Of a stretch of 57,682 nucleotides of DNA, positions 8,701 through 16,110 are shown in pieces. Location: NCBI RefSeq assembly GCF_001956045.1, contig NZ_MRTH01000047.1, forward strand, positions 1 to 57,682, in the 5' to 3' direction. The stretch is from Paenibacillus sp. FSL H7-0331 (GTDB lineage Bacteria > Bacillota > Bacilli > Paenibacillales > NBRC-103111). Each line of letters starts with the position of its first letter. Positions within the stretch are counted from its first letter, which is position 1. Position numbers and translations under genes: made by a program. The notes beneath the pieces were generated by a model. The model searched no databases, was not told the DNA's origin, and was given only the letters and a program-made list of their open reading frames with translations.

Positions 8701-9926
8701 ATTTTTTCCCCATTCCTATATACATTGGCACCTGAGGTATTGGCATGAAGCTCCAATGCAAGAACTTCTTCCCCTTTAGGAATATCCATTATTGTATTTA
8801 CTTCTATCATTGTTATAACCCCTTGCTCGCGACTCATATGCAGTAATCTTTTGGCTAAGGGCTCTTCTTCAAAAGAAGACCAATCATCAATGACAATCAA
8901 TGCATAGTAACCACGCTCTTCGACTGAGGATCTGAACAACTCTTCGTTCTCCTCAATAAAGCTATCGATTTGCTGTTTACTGTATATACCCGCACTTCCC
9001 ATAACATGAGGCAGGTGGTAATACCATGCCTGAGAATCACCTTCATCCACTTCTTCGTCTGGTGTTTCCGTACGTTCAAATGCACCACTTGTCAAAATAA
9101 ACAATCGTAAATTATCATAGCGATGAGTCAAACACAGACGCGTAACAAAAGCCCGAATCCATGCCAAACGAAATTCAGGGCTACTCCCGCACCCGGCTAT
9201 AAAAGTATATTCTGCCAAATTGACAACATAGGGAAAACCTTGTCCAGTCGTAAACATTTCATTCAAGCCTACTGCTTGCTGCAGCAGTTCGGCATCTGCC
9301 TCGTGTGCATCACGATTATCCAGTTCAGCTTGGACCCATAAAGGGACCGGCCCCTTACCTAAAGATGTATTCATATAATGGTCGCTTTCCTTGCCAATCC
9401 ACCAGAGACGAGTCGACAATGATTCGTCTGTTTTTTTGTGCATTAGCTCCTCAAGCTCATGAAATAATTCAGGCAACGAAGGGTGCCAGGTTTGCAACGC
9501 CTGCATTTGGGTCTCTCGTGCCTGATAAAGCTCTTTATACCAGTTACTTAGACGACTGCGATATGAGACATATTGTTTTTCTACCTGCTGCTTTTGCTTT
9601 TTCGTTTGTTTTCGTTGCGAGTGCAAAGATACCATTGCTACTATCAACATTAGGAATGTAGTTACAATTGAGCCAAAGATCATCACCATTCTTGAACCGA
9701 CAGTCCCATTATCCGCACGCGTCATCATCGTCATTACCAAGATAATCGGTCCGATGGTAGTCATTAGCATGCTCAATAATGTAGTTACTACTTGTGATTG
9801 ATCCTTAGAGAATGGAGAAGGCGGTGTGTCCAACCGAATTGTCTTACGTTCAGGTAATTTTTTATCAATGCTCGGCCAAGTTATCCGAACCAACTGCTGC
9901 TGCTTACGCTTAGCCAACCATACCAC
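5721..9926 (-). CDS. essC: EssC/YukBA-type FtsK/SpoIIIE ATPase of the type VII secretion system
   Basis: A 1401-residue membrane ATPase that drives export of WXG100 proteins and toxins. Two transmembrane helices lie near residues 47-100 (LLSMLMTTIGPIILVMTMM, then MIFGSIVTTFLMLIVAMV). Walker A of the first full ATPase domain is GGTTGSGKS with Lys539, and the second domain has GPMKSGKT with Lys847. A third, degenerate domain occupies the last 250 residues. Unlike EssC of Staphylococcus or Bacillus (about 1480 residues) there are no N-terminal FHA domains before the helices. Two FHA domains occur instead on the separate protein at 11839-12717. The gene follows a WXG100 gene by 39 bases and precedes the toxin in one operon. 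GAGGTGG lies just before the ATG. Confidence 0.95.
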   Translation of the reverse strand: MVWLAKRKQQQLVRITWPSIDKKLPERKTIRLDTPPSPFSKDQSQVVTTLLSMLMTTIGPIILVMTMMTRADNGTVGSRMVMIFGSIVTTFLMLIVAMVSLHSQRKQTKKQKQQVEKQYVSYRSRLSNWYKELYQARETQMQALQTWHPSLPELFHELEELMHKKTDESLSTRLWWIGKESDHYMNTSLGKGPVPLWVQAELDNRDAHEADAELLQQAVGLNEMFTTGQGFPYVVNLAEYTFIAGCGSSPEFRLAWIRAFVTRLCLTHRYDNLRLFILTSGAFERTETPDEEVDEGDSQAWYYHLPHVMGSAGIYSKQQIDSFIEENEELFRSSVEERGYYALIVIDDWSSFEEEPLAKRLLHMSREQGVITMIEVNTIMDIPKGEEVLALELHANTSGANVYRNGEKIVELSGMQDELELTRFIQNPEQGLQQYAVFMSNIYYPNAPQSNLKQAIIPDSILFDDLFTDSEDGLDEGMNKNPFLRAKEIKRIWDNQDISSALANPIKSIVGRGWEGKNLHIDLYKRNHGFIGGTTGSGKSVFLQAYLLSLAVSYSPENVAFVLIDGKGGGMAEPLKHLPHVLGTADSGELFIVQRALTAIEAEFRKRDEAFKEVGQFEWKDYMRDYYKEKKAYLKDSSIKVRPNLPLLLVVFDELGQLIKFSSKKYSDIVDNLLLTLERLAGQGRSYGIRLLFSGHSPSEAQRVAHNLDYMIALKVEDRDSSKAMIGDERAIRIRSKGRGYVRLGEEVLEFQGAYAKPERVKAITKELQYLSRDFTLSPIVLEPLPQVLNLEELITYEGSQQEQDDIGFRLPMGLIDLPEQQKQLKWVYDLAGEGNLAFTGPMKSGKTMGLHTVIMQTIQQFTPQDANVWLVDWDSYSLKKWKSLPHIVEYVDDRDNGIKRLKDVIQFLAAKMEERKDFSAGFDGAGWHEFRAKSEMSHTHDNYDLSYHVLVIDGYVRVTDYLEQKSMDDNQLLMSLLSDASRYGIYIIASINNTSIASRSRGRRGFNHIIPLASTELCFDFYGREGLRMTEEVPGRTVVRLDWKSGKTIKKICCEVQLVMPFLSILEDQRPEDAMVNSIEDLNQQLQLTERNLIVSSEWTSRLQEDKSKQEVHVSHQADLHVASQSLTLTMNSAETIAIRNYLQKRNIDLKNIPETELEIEQLSNWTHKREHIRYPILLYRSPQDTDRESHAAALGLILNQLAEKDPFIDGIIPLIDSKEQADVIELLAICLEPRAQEMLVPNSLDQQIELLMASQQTKDKQYLFISFGTSLWNQYPEEILRLEEFHKERKSENNEMANLHEWLGMANIVPNLNHKVFWKQYEGDLLLLTLNVIIEYMYFLEDIYHEEDAIQIAVEYISLQENRGEDENFSVSLLIRQEQQDDGTFILSKRIWTQIDKGD

Positions 9927-9965
9927 CTCAAATTTTTATAATCAATCCAGCCTTAGCTTTCTTTG

Positions 9966-10241
9966 TTATGCTCGCTGTCTGCGCTGTGCTTGCTCCTGTG
10001 ACAGTAATTGATCTCCATATCTACGTGCGTTTTGTACTGCTTTGTTTAATTCACTGACTAAAGAACGCATTGAACTGTAGGCTTTGGACCAATCATTATC
10101 AACAGACATATCCCCTAAATCTTTGACCGCACTTACAATTGAGCCTCTTTTACGATTGAATGCATCTGCTTCCTGCTGTAAACGGCCAGCAATTCTATCA
10201 AGCTGGTTCGCCGCATCGTATACTTCACTTGAGGTCGCCAT
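9966..10241 (-). CDS. WXG100-family (EsxA-like) protein
   Basis: A 91-residue, almost wholly helical protein with the size and hairpin layout of WXG100 secretion substrates. The turn region reads DMSVDNDWSKAYSSM, so the Trp is present but the canonical W-x-G glycine is not. The C terminus is rich in Gln and Arg (QEQAQRRQRA). A strong AGGAGGAATATGAA leader precedes the ATG. It lies between the unknown gene at 10261 and essC on the minus strand, so it is probably co-produced with the ATPase as a substrate or targeting factor. Confidence 0.87.
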   Translation of the reverse strand: MATSSEVYDAANQLDRIAGRLQQEADAFNRKRGSIVSAVKDLGDMSVDNDWSKAYSSMRSLVSELNKAVQNARRYGDQLLSQEQAQRRQRA

Positions 10242-10260
10242 TTCATATTCCTCCTACTAG

Positions 10261-11040
10261 CTATTCCTGATCGCTTCCAAAGTACCCGTTCACCTGATCA
10301 TTCGATTTTATCGCAACTTTCCACTTTACTATTCGATTTTCTCCACCCGAAAAGGGGGAAAATATCTCAAACTGTGCAATCCAAGAATCCGAATTTTGAA
10401 TTTGGGACAACAAACCAGGATTCTGAGGATTACCTGTTAAACCCATCAACTTCTGTTTGGGATAGACATGGGACACCCACTGAAATGTTTCTGGATACGC
10501 ATGAAGCCAGGCTTTCCAAAACTCTGAGTTATTGGGGTACCATTCAGACCCAACGGAATTCCAAGTAATTGGTGAGTCATAGATCCGCTCGAACATCGAT
10601 CTATACAACTGATAATTCGTAGTCCCTAGTACCCGATATTTATATTCATTTCCTTTGTTTATTTCTCTTATGGTCAGATGTGAGCCTATAGCAGGTTCTA
10701 CAGTTGAATAAGAATGCAGACATTGATCAGGAGACGTTGAATCAAACGTCAGAGTCCAGAAATTATAGCTGTCAGCAGTATTAATAAAATGAAAAAATGA
10801 AGGCTCTGCCTCCCAATTATCCGTTTCCTCAACATGACGAATAGCTTTGGCTTTACGTAGAAACAAAAGGGTTTTGTCTTGCTTAGGATCAATAACTGTC
10901 CCTTTGTCCACTCTCCAGCTATGAAATGGAATTTCCTTCAGCTGCTCAGATTGTTCTCGAAATGAGAAGTACATGGAAAATAGTTCTTTGGACGTATACT
11001 CATTATTCAACCAGCTCACTAATCTCACTCCAAACGGCAT
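10261..11040 (-). CDS. T7SS-linked protein of unknown function
   Basis: About 259 residues from ATG 11040; the frame stays open to 11100 but has no convincing ribosome site there. It has no signal peptide or membrane helix. It is rich in aromatic residues (for example FWTLTFDST, SEFWKAWLHAYPETFQWVSHVYP). I do not recognise the family. The start at 11040 is preferred because a TTGAAA-17-CATAAT promoter (11057-11085) would place the transcript start near 11050. It is the first gene of the minus-strand T7SS operon, upstream of WXG100, essC, toxin and immunity genes. That position suggests a chaperone, adaptor or accessory role, but nothing in the sequence states which. Confidence 0.72.
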   Translation of the reverse strand: MPFGVRLVSWLNNEYTSKELFSMYFSFREQSEQLKEIPFHSWRVDKGTVIDPKQDKTLLFLRKAKAIRHVEETDNWEAEPSFFHFINTADSYNFWTLTFDSTSPDQCLHSYSTVEPAIGSHLTIREINKGNEYKYRVLGTTNYQLYRSMFERIYDSPITWNSVGSEWYPNNSEFWKAWLHAYPETFQWVSHVYPKQKLMGLTGNPQNPGLLSQIQNSDSWIAQFEIFSPFSGGENRIVKWKVAIKSNDQVNGYFGSDQE

Positions 11041-11056
11041 GGGTCTTTTTTCATAC

Positions 11057-11085
11057 ATTATGCTATAATATGACATTATTTTCAA
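11057..11085 (-). promoter_or_regulatory. Sigma-A-type promoter for the minus-strand T7SS operon
   Basis: TTGAAA at 11080-11085 and CATAAT at 11057-11062, 17 bases apart on the minus strand. It sits back to back with the plus-strand promoter, with 8 bases between the two -35 boxes. The short predicted leader before ATG 11040 has no clear Shine-Dalgarno sequence. Confidence 0.5.
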
Positions 11086-11093
11086 GGTAGTTA

Positions 11094-11122
11094 TTGACAA
11101 TTTTTGAACATTTCACTATGAT
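11094..11122 (+). promoter_or_regulatory. Strong sigma-A promoter for the WXG100 pair
   Basis: A perfect TTGACA (11094-11099), a 17-base spacer and TATGAT (11117-11122), followed by GGGAGG at 11135-11140 and an ATG at 11148. This near-consensus promoter predicts high expression of the two small plus-strand genes. Confidence 0.85.
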
Positions 11123-11147
11123 GTATTTAAAACTGGGAGGGATTCTA

Positions 11148-11438
11148 ATGAGCAAAGTGATGATAAGCACTGATGCGTTACGAACACATGCCAAAAAGGT
11201 TAAAATATTTGAAACTAAAATTGATGATATGAATAGCAAATTAACAGCTATGACCAATCAGCTTAATTCTGCTTGGGTAGATACAAACTGCACAGCTTTT
11301 TGCAATACAGTACAGGATTTGCAAAGAAATCAAATTAAATCTTTTCGTGAAAATCTTGTTTCTCTACAAACGTACATGGAATCACGGGCAACTGCGTATG
11401 AGACTGCGTTTAACAAAATCAAAAGCGCTCAAAAATAA
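11148..11438 (+). CDS. WXG100-like small secreted protein (first of pair)
   Basis: A 96-residue helical hairpin protein beginning MSKVMISTDALRTHAKKVKIFE, with the turn NSAWVDTNCTAFC where WXG proteins carry W-x-G. The glycine is replaced and two Cys flank the turn. The ATG at 11148 is chosen because GGGAGG ends seven bases upstream; an upstream TTG in frame lies inside the -35 box. It forms a two-gene unit with 11478-11759, read away from the essC operon. Size and layout fit an Esx heterodimer partner or an effector-targeting factor (Lap/Lcp type) for the T7SS. Confidence 0.82.
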   Translation: MSKVMISTDALRTHAKKVKIFETKIDDMNSKLTAMTNQLNSAWVDTNCTAFCNTVQDLQRNQIKSFRENLVSLQTYMESRATAYETAFNKIKSAQK

Positions 11439-11477
11439 TTTAATTATATAAAATTCATACTGAAGGAGCTGGAATTC

Positions 11478-11759
11478 ATGGGCGCGACAACAACAATTAC
11501 TCCTCAACAGCTTGATCAAACAAAAACATCCTTGAGCAAATTGGGTGAAGAAATAGTTATTTTTAATAATGATATTAATCGATGGTTACAAGAGATTACA
11601 AATAGTTGGGACGACGACAAAGTTCGTAAGTTGCAGGAAGAATACAAAGCTAATTATGGAAAAGCTTTAACCCAATTAAATCAACAGATCGTGGACTTTA
11701 ATAAACATATCACTTCTGTACAGGAAATATATCAAACCTTGTCAAACACCGACTATTAA
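11478..11759 (+). CDS. WXG100-like small protein (second of pair)
   Basis: A 93-residue helical protein beginning MGATTTITPQQLDQTKTSLSK with the turn TNSWDDDKVRKLQEEY, so again Trp is present but not W-x-G. GAAGGAGCT precedes the ATG. It follows the first WXG100-like gene by 39 bases and ends before a strong terminator. The unequal pair suggests a heterodimer, as for EsxA/EsxB, but pairing is inferred from adjacency only. Confidence 0.82.
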   Translation: MGATTTITPQQLDQTKTSLSKLGEEIVIFNNDINRWLQEITNSWDDDKVRKLQEEYKANYGKALTQLNQQIVDFNKHITSVQEIYQTLSNTDY

Positions 11760-11803
11760 AAGTTTCAATAATAAGGCTTAAGATAGTCGATCTCACCATT
11801 CAG

Positions 11804-11840
11804 CCCCCCCTCGATTAAAATGATCGAGGGGGGTTCTTTC
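11804..11840 (+). terminator. Rho-independent terminator after the WXG100 pair
   Basis: CCCCCCTCGAT (ending 11815) pairs with ATCGAGGGGGG (11823-11833) around a 7-base loop, followed by TTCTTTCATTTT. It separates the plus-strand pair from the convergent FHA gene. Confidence 0.9.
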
Positions 11841-12717
11841 ATTTTACAGAAAATAAATAGCTGTACTGATATATCTTAATAAGATCACCATGTTTTAATT
11901 GAAACTCCTCTTGCTCTAATAGTCTTTTACCATTCACATATGTACCGTTAGATGAACCCAAATCGCTAATAAAGTATTGGCCAAACCTAGACTGGATTGA
12001 CATGTGACGACGTGAAATGTGCGGGCTCAAGACCACATAGCTTACTTTTTCTGCATCACGTCCGTATTCAAACGGAAACTTGTTAATCTTGATCCGTTGT
12101 TTTGTACTTGGTCCCATTTCATCTACAGCTATCAAATATACAGATAGTGGTAGGCTATCGGAATACTTAAATAGGTATTGTGTATTATGTACCCTGATAT
12201 GGTCATCTTCCTTAAGCCTCTCTTGTTTATTGTTTTCTAATTTACGACCATTCAGGAAGGTTCCGTTCAACGAGCCTAAATCACATATGTAATAGGCACC
12301 ATCTACATGTTCTATTTGCATGTGACGAGCAGATATATGATTAGCCGGATCATGATAGCTGACGGACTCCTTTTCCCTTCCATAAACAAAAGGAGAAGAT
12401 GATATGGGTATCCTATCCTCTCCTGTAAACGTTGTTAAATATGCCCCAAGGGGAAGTTGAGGAGATTTCCATCTTTGAATCAATTGTGAAGGAGTTTCGC
12501 CCTGATGATCCGGAATGTCTGTTTCGATATTCAAAGAAACCAATTGATCGTAGATATCTATTTCACCCATCATTGCTATACTATGGAGAAATGTCCTACC
12601 CATGAGTTTATTTAATGTATTCCCTTTATTAATATGCTCTAGGAGTTCCATAACTTCTACAGAGTCTTGTTTAGCAATAACAGACCTTAGCAAGTTCAAT
12701 TCAAATTGATGCAGCAT
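11839..12717 (-). CDS. Double-FHA protein with N-terminal ankyrin-like region
   Basis: A 292-residue cytoplasmic phosphopeptide-binding protein. Residues 1-80 resemble one or two ankyrin-type helices (GNTLNKLMGRTFLHSIAMMGEIDIYDQL, ETDIPDHQGETPSQL). Two FHA domains follow, each with the full signature: YGREKE, ISARHMQIE, DLGSLNGTFLNG and then YGRDAE, ISRRHMSIQ, DLGSSNGTYVNG. FHA domains bind phosphothreonine, and the neighbouring gene encodes a Ser/Thr kinase. In classic T7SSb systems two FHA domains are the N terminus of EssC; here EssC lacks them. This protein may thus supply that sensing part in trans. It is the last gene of a PP2C-kinase-FHA operon. Confidence 0.92.
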   Translation of the reverse strand: MLHQFELNLLRSVIAKQDSVEVMELLEHINKGNTLNKLMGRTFLHSIAMMGEIDIYDQLVSLNIETDIPDHQGETPSQLIQRWKSPQLPLGAYLTTFTGEDRIPISSSPFVYGREKESVSYHDPANHISARHMQIEHVDGAYYICDLGSLNGTFLNGRKLENNKQERLKEDDHIRVHNTQYLFKYSDSLPLSVYLIAVDEMGPSTKQRIKINKFPFEYGRDAEKVSYVVLSPHISRRHMSIQSRFGQYFISDLGSSNGTYVNGKRLLEQEEFQLKHGDLIKIYQYSYLFSVK

Positions 12718-12741
12718 TCAAAGTCACCTATCTTATTAGGG

Positions 12742-14958
12742 TTAACTAAATAATCTGGATAAGAATCCACCCTTTTTGGCCACTGGAGCACCTATGGGCA
12801 TTGTTTCTGGCAATATAACTTTCAAAAATGGTAGACAAGCTGATAAAAGAATTTCCTTAATAGACGCGTCATCCTGGACAATTCCACTGTTCCATTGTGC
12901 TTCTATAACCTGTACATGAGGAATATTCGGAACAAGAAACGTAGGTGCCAGAGGCATCGATTCAAGCCATTCTATTTTACCTTCTGATGAAGATGGTACA
13001 TCTCGATTACCTACTACATGGACAGACTTTCCTTTAAGTCTCCATTCATTTAACAATTGAATATTGTCTGCTGTATCTCTTCTTGCATATTTAGATGGCA
13101 TCGTATCACAAACAAAAATAATCTCGTTGGCATCATTGCAAGCATTGCGTACATATTCGTGATTCCAATGATTAGAAACATCAAAGATAGTAATAGGCGA
13201 TTTTACGAATTGCAGCAGTCTCAGGCCGTGGTGATAAGTCCATTCCTTTTCAAGGCCTTTTGGGTTGACAGGGTACCAAATCGTGCTTCCGTCTGTCCAT
13301 TTGAGTGAATTATTAGTCACTGCATAGTCTTCGATAATTTCATCCGTAACAAAGCGATACGAAATAAAGGCATCCCTATTAAACGGATCCTTTACAGGCT
13401 GTGGTGCATTCTTGTCACCATAGAGTAAATGATAGAGCTCCGGTACATTAATAGGACTCTCCACAAAAGCATTTTCAATAGATAAATAATTCAATGCCCT
13501 CGCCAGACACATCGCTACGAAAGTGGAACCCGCCCCAGGATATAAGCCGCCAATAATAATGTTTTTTGAAGTAAGTCCTACAACCGAATTATTATGATTA
13601 CGAGAAGCCTGACGCAATGCTTCAGTTGGAACACTTACCTCTTCAGCCAGTATATCCCTTATGCCATTGAACTCAGGTTTTGAAGCATCCGTAACGGATA
13701 ACAGGTTATTATACGTTCTATTGGTGGGTGACTGCTGCTCAATTATAACTTTGTTTTGACTCTCACTGTTAAGTATCGTGTCGGGTTGCTTCATTGTTTG
13801 CTCATTTATTGTGTTGTTTTGATATCTTTTCTCAGTAACGTACTTATTAACAACACCTTCTAGCTCATCCGGTGATATTTTCAAGGTATGTGAGAACTCT
13901 CTCTCATCTCTTTCAAAATCGACACCAACCGTTCGATCTGACAAGCCACCCATTGTTGAACTCATTGTTTTGCGGCTTGATGCAGCCTCAACCATATTTT
14001 TATTAATCACTCGTTCAAGGTAATCGTTTGACAAATGGTTTTTCATATCCTTTAATGCATCGGCAAAATCTTTTGCGTGTTGGTACCTTTGCTCTTTTGA
14101 TGAGATTGCTTTTACAAGTATTTCTCCAAACTCATTACGAGCATTTGTAGGTAAATCTGGAATTTCTCCAGCTAAACGTCTTCCAATTGCATGATCCACA
14201 TCGTCCATCTCATAATCTTTTGGATATGCCGGTAGAAACGGAAGTCTTGAATCATTCATGATTTTATACAAAACGATACCGAGGGAATACAAATCCACCA
14301 CATTGCTGTACTTTTCTTGTCCCAAAAAAACTTCCGGGGCGATAAAAGCAGGTGTCCCTTTCATTGAGGCTGCTTTGGATGTATCTTTTAAAACCTTTGC
14401 AATTCCAAAATCACCAAGCTTACATTTCCCATCTTTGTTTACAAAGATGTTATCATCCTTAATATCCCTATGAATAATATGATTGGAATGACACAGATCA
14501 AGCGCAGAAAGAATATCAATACCTAAATCAATGATATCATTGACTCTCATTTCATTATTCCTTACATAAGTAGCCAGTGGAGTCAGATACTCCATTCGAA
14601 TATAAATATCATATCTTATCGGATTGTCCTGCTTGACTATTTCGTTATCATAATAAGTAACAACATTATTGCTGTTTTTCTCTGACAATGAGCTTAAAAT
14701 ATTAATTTCATAGACGATATCGCTGAGCACATTTTTAAAGTAGTGATCTGCCTTTTCATAATCTCCACCCATTGAACTTAAAACGTAATTGTACTGTGTT
14801 TCTGTCGGAAGGGTAATATGCTTTAATGCATAAGTATACTCACCGCTTTCGTTTGTTTTGGATACTTTATATACAGTACCAAAGCCGCCTGATCCTATTT
14901 GTTCGATAACACGATACCCTAAAATGGTTTTACCTATTAAATCTCTTGAATGATTCAT
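12742..14958 (-). CDS. Ser/Thr protein kinase fused to a ParA/MinD-like P-loop domain
   Basis: 738 residues. The N-terminal 320 are a eukaryotic-type kinase: glycine loop IGSGGFGTVYKV near residue 21, catalytic loop HRDIKDDN, GDFGIAK as the DFG motif, then GTPAFIAPEVFL. A linker rich in Ser, Thr and Asn follows, a likely autophosphorylation region. From about 450 a second domain starts with IIIGGLYPGAGSTFVAMCLARAL, a deviant Walker A of the ParA/MinD/TadZ group. It continues with ITIFDVSNHW and EIIFVCDTMPSKYA, the usual strand order of such NTPases. There is no membrane helix or PASTA domain, unlike PrkC. The gene starts in a TAATG overlap with the PP2C gene. It probably phosphorylates a T7SS partner read by the FHA protein. 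Confidence 0.92.
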   Translation of the reverse strand: MNHSRDLIGKTILGYRVIEQIGSGGFGTVYKVSKTNESGEYTYALKHITLPTETQYNYVLSSMGGDYEKADHYFKNVLSDIVYEINILSSLSEKNSNNVVTYYDNEIVKQDNPIRYDIYIRMEYLTPLATYVRNNEMRVNDIIDLGIDILSALDLCHSNHIIHRDIKDDNIFVNKDGKCKLGDFGIAKVLKDTSKAASMKGTPAFIAPEVFLGQEKYSNVVDLYSLGIVLYKIMNDSRLPFLPAYPKDYEMDDVDHAIGRRLAGEIPDLPTNARNEFGEILVKAISSKEQRYQHAKDFADALKDMKNHLSNDYLERVINKNMVEAASSRKTMSSTMGGLSDRTVGVDFERDEREFSHTLKISPDELEGVVNKYVTEKRYQNNTINEQTMKQPDTILNSESQNKVIIEQQSPTNRTYNNLLSVTDASKPEFNGIRDILAEEVSVPTEALRQASRNHNNSVVGLTSKNIIIGGLYPGAGSTFVAMCLARALNYLSIENAFVESPINVPELYHLLYGDKNAPQPVKDPFNRDAFISYRFVTDEIIEDYAVTNNSLKWTDGSTIWYPVNPKGLEKEWTYHHGLRLLQFVKSPITIFDVSNHWNHEYVRNACNDANEIIFVCDTMPSKYARRDTADNIQLLNEWRLKGKSVHVVGNRDVPSSSEGKIEWLESMPLAPTFLVPNIPHVQVIEAQWNSGIVQDDASIKEILLSACLPFLKVILPETMPIGAPVAKKGGFLSRLFS

Positions 14959-15833
14959 TACAAATTCTCCTCGCCTTTTAACGATGGCCCTTGTATTTCA
15001 ATGATCATCGCTGTTATATTGTCGTTTCCTCCGGAGACTCCATCGAGAGCCATTTTTACTAGCATATGTACAGCTTCTTCGACGTTCTCTTCTTCATAAA
15101 AAGTGCTCATAACCTTTTCCAGCATGGACTCTGTTACAACATCGCTTAATCCATCACTGCAAAGTAAAAACCATTCTCTTCCTTGAGTAGTAAATATATC
15201 TGTTGTCGAGCACTTTAATTTGACTTCCTGTTCTTTTATTCCTAAATAACGAGTCAGTGCTTTTCTTGTTTCCAGATGTTCAATTTCTTGGAATGGTATC
15301 AAATTGTATTCCTTTAGTCTTTGTCCTACTGTATGGTCTTTTGAGATCTGTACCAGCTTGTCACCATTGTACTTGTACATTCGACTGTCGCCAACATTCA
15401 TACCTACAGCTTTTCCTTGAACAAAAACCACAGAAGTTAATGTCGTTCCCATTCCATTTAAAGAGATATCTCTCCTAGCCTCGTAACATATTTCTTGGTT
15501 CATGCTGCTCACACAGATATGAAAACGTTCTATAGCATCTTCAATCCTACTAACGCTCAACAACTGCTCTTTTTCTCTGCATAAATGGGTCATTGCAAGA
15601 AAACTGGCAACTTCACCAGCATCATGTCCCCCCATACCATCACTAACTGCAAATATAGCTCTATCCGTTTTGTCGGATAAAACTTTTCTGATGAAATATT
15701 GTTTATCCTCAGAAAACATTTTTTGCTCATCTTTTGATATATACTGTCCATCGTTAAGAAGAAAGTTATCTTCCTGATTTTTTCGTTGATAACCTAAGTG
15801 AGATATAACACAAGCTTTTATTGGATATAGCAT
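14958..15833 (-). CDS. PP2C-family Ser/Thr protein phosphatase
   Basis: 291 residues with the PPM/PP2C motifs in order: RKNQEDN near the start, AVSDGMGGHDAGEVAS, GMNVGDSRMYKY, HTVGQRL, LLCSDGLSDVV and GGNDNITAMIIE. The metal-binding Asp residues (QED, DGMGG, DGLSD, NDN) are all present, so it should be active. It is the first gene of the operon with the kinase (one-base overlap) and the FHA protein, so it most likely reverses that kinase. GGAG stands about 11 bases before the ATG. I found no clean promoter match in the AT-rich 200 bases upstream. Confidence 0.95.
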   Translation of the reverse strand: MLYPIKACVISHLGYQRKNQEDNFLLNDGQYISKDEQKMFSEDKQYFIRKVLSDKTDRAIFAVSDGMGGHDAGEVASFLAMTHLCREKEQLLSVSRIEDAIERFHICVSSMNQEICYEARRDISLNGMGTTLTSVVFVQGKAVGMNVGDSRMYKYNGDKLVQISKDHTVGQRLKEYNLIPFQEIEHLETRKALTRYLGIKEQEVKLKCSTTDIFTTQGREWFLLCSDGLSDVVTESMLEKVMSTFYEEENVEEAVHMLVKMALDGVSGGNDNITAMIIEIQGPSLKGEENL

Positions 15834-16029
15834 ATAATTTAGGACTCCAAATTTTATGTATTCTTCTTATTCAAATATTGTCTAATAACATTTCTACATT
15901 TTTTTACAAATTCCTTCTTAATCTTACATTGTCTATGATCATCATTGAAATAGAATCTTTTCCTTGAGTAGATTGTAAAGGACGTGTTCTGCCCCTTAAA
16001 GTTGAAATGCTGTTTGCGTTATATTAAAC

Positions 16030-16056
16030 AAAAAAAGGAAGGCACAAGGCCTTCCC
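16030..16056 (-). terminator. Rho-independent terminator of the siderophore-binding gene
   Basis: On the minus strand GGAAGGC and GCCTTCC pair around a short loop and are followed by a run of seven T. It lies 55 bases beyond the stop codon of the gene at 16111. Confidence 0.88.
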
Positions 16057-16110
16057 TTTAATCCAAGATCTTCATTAAGCTCTTCTTCTAGTTCTTCAAC
16101 ACTATTCTCA

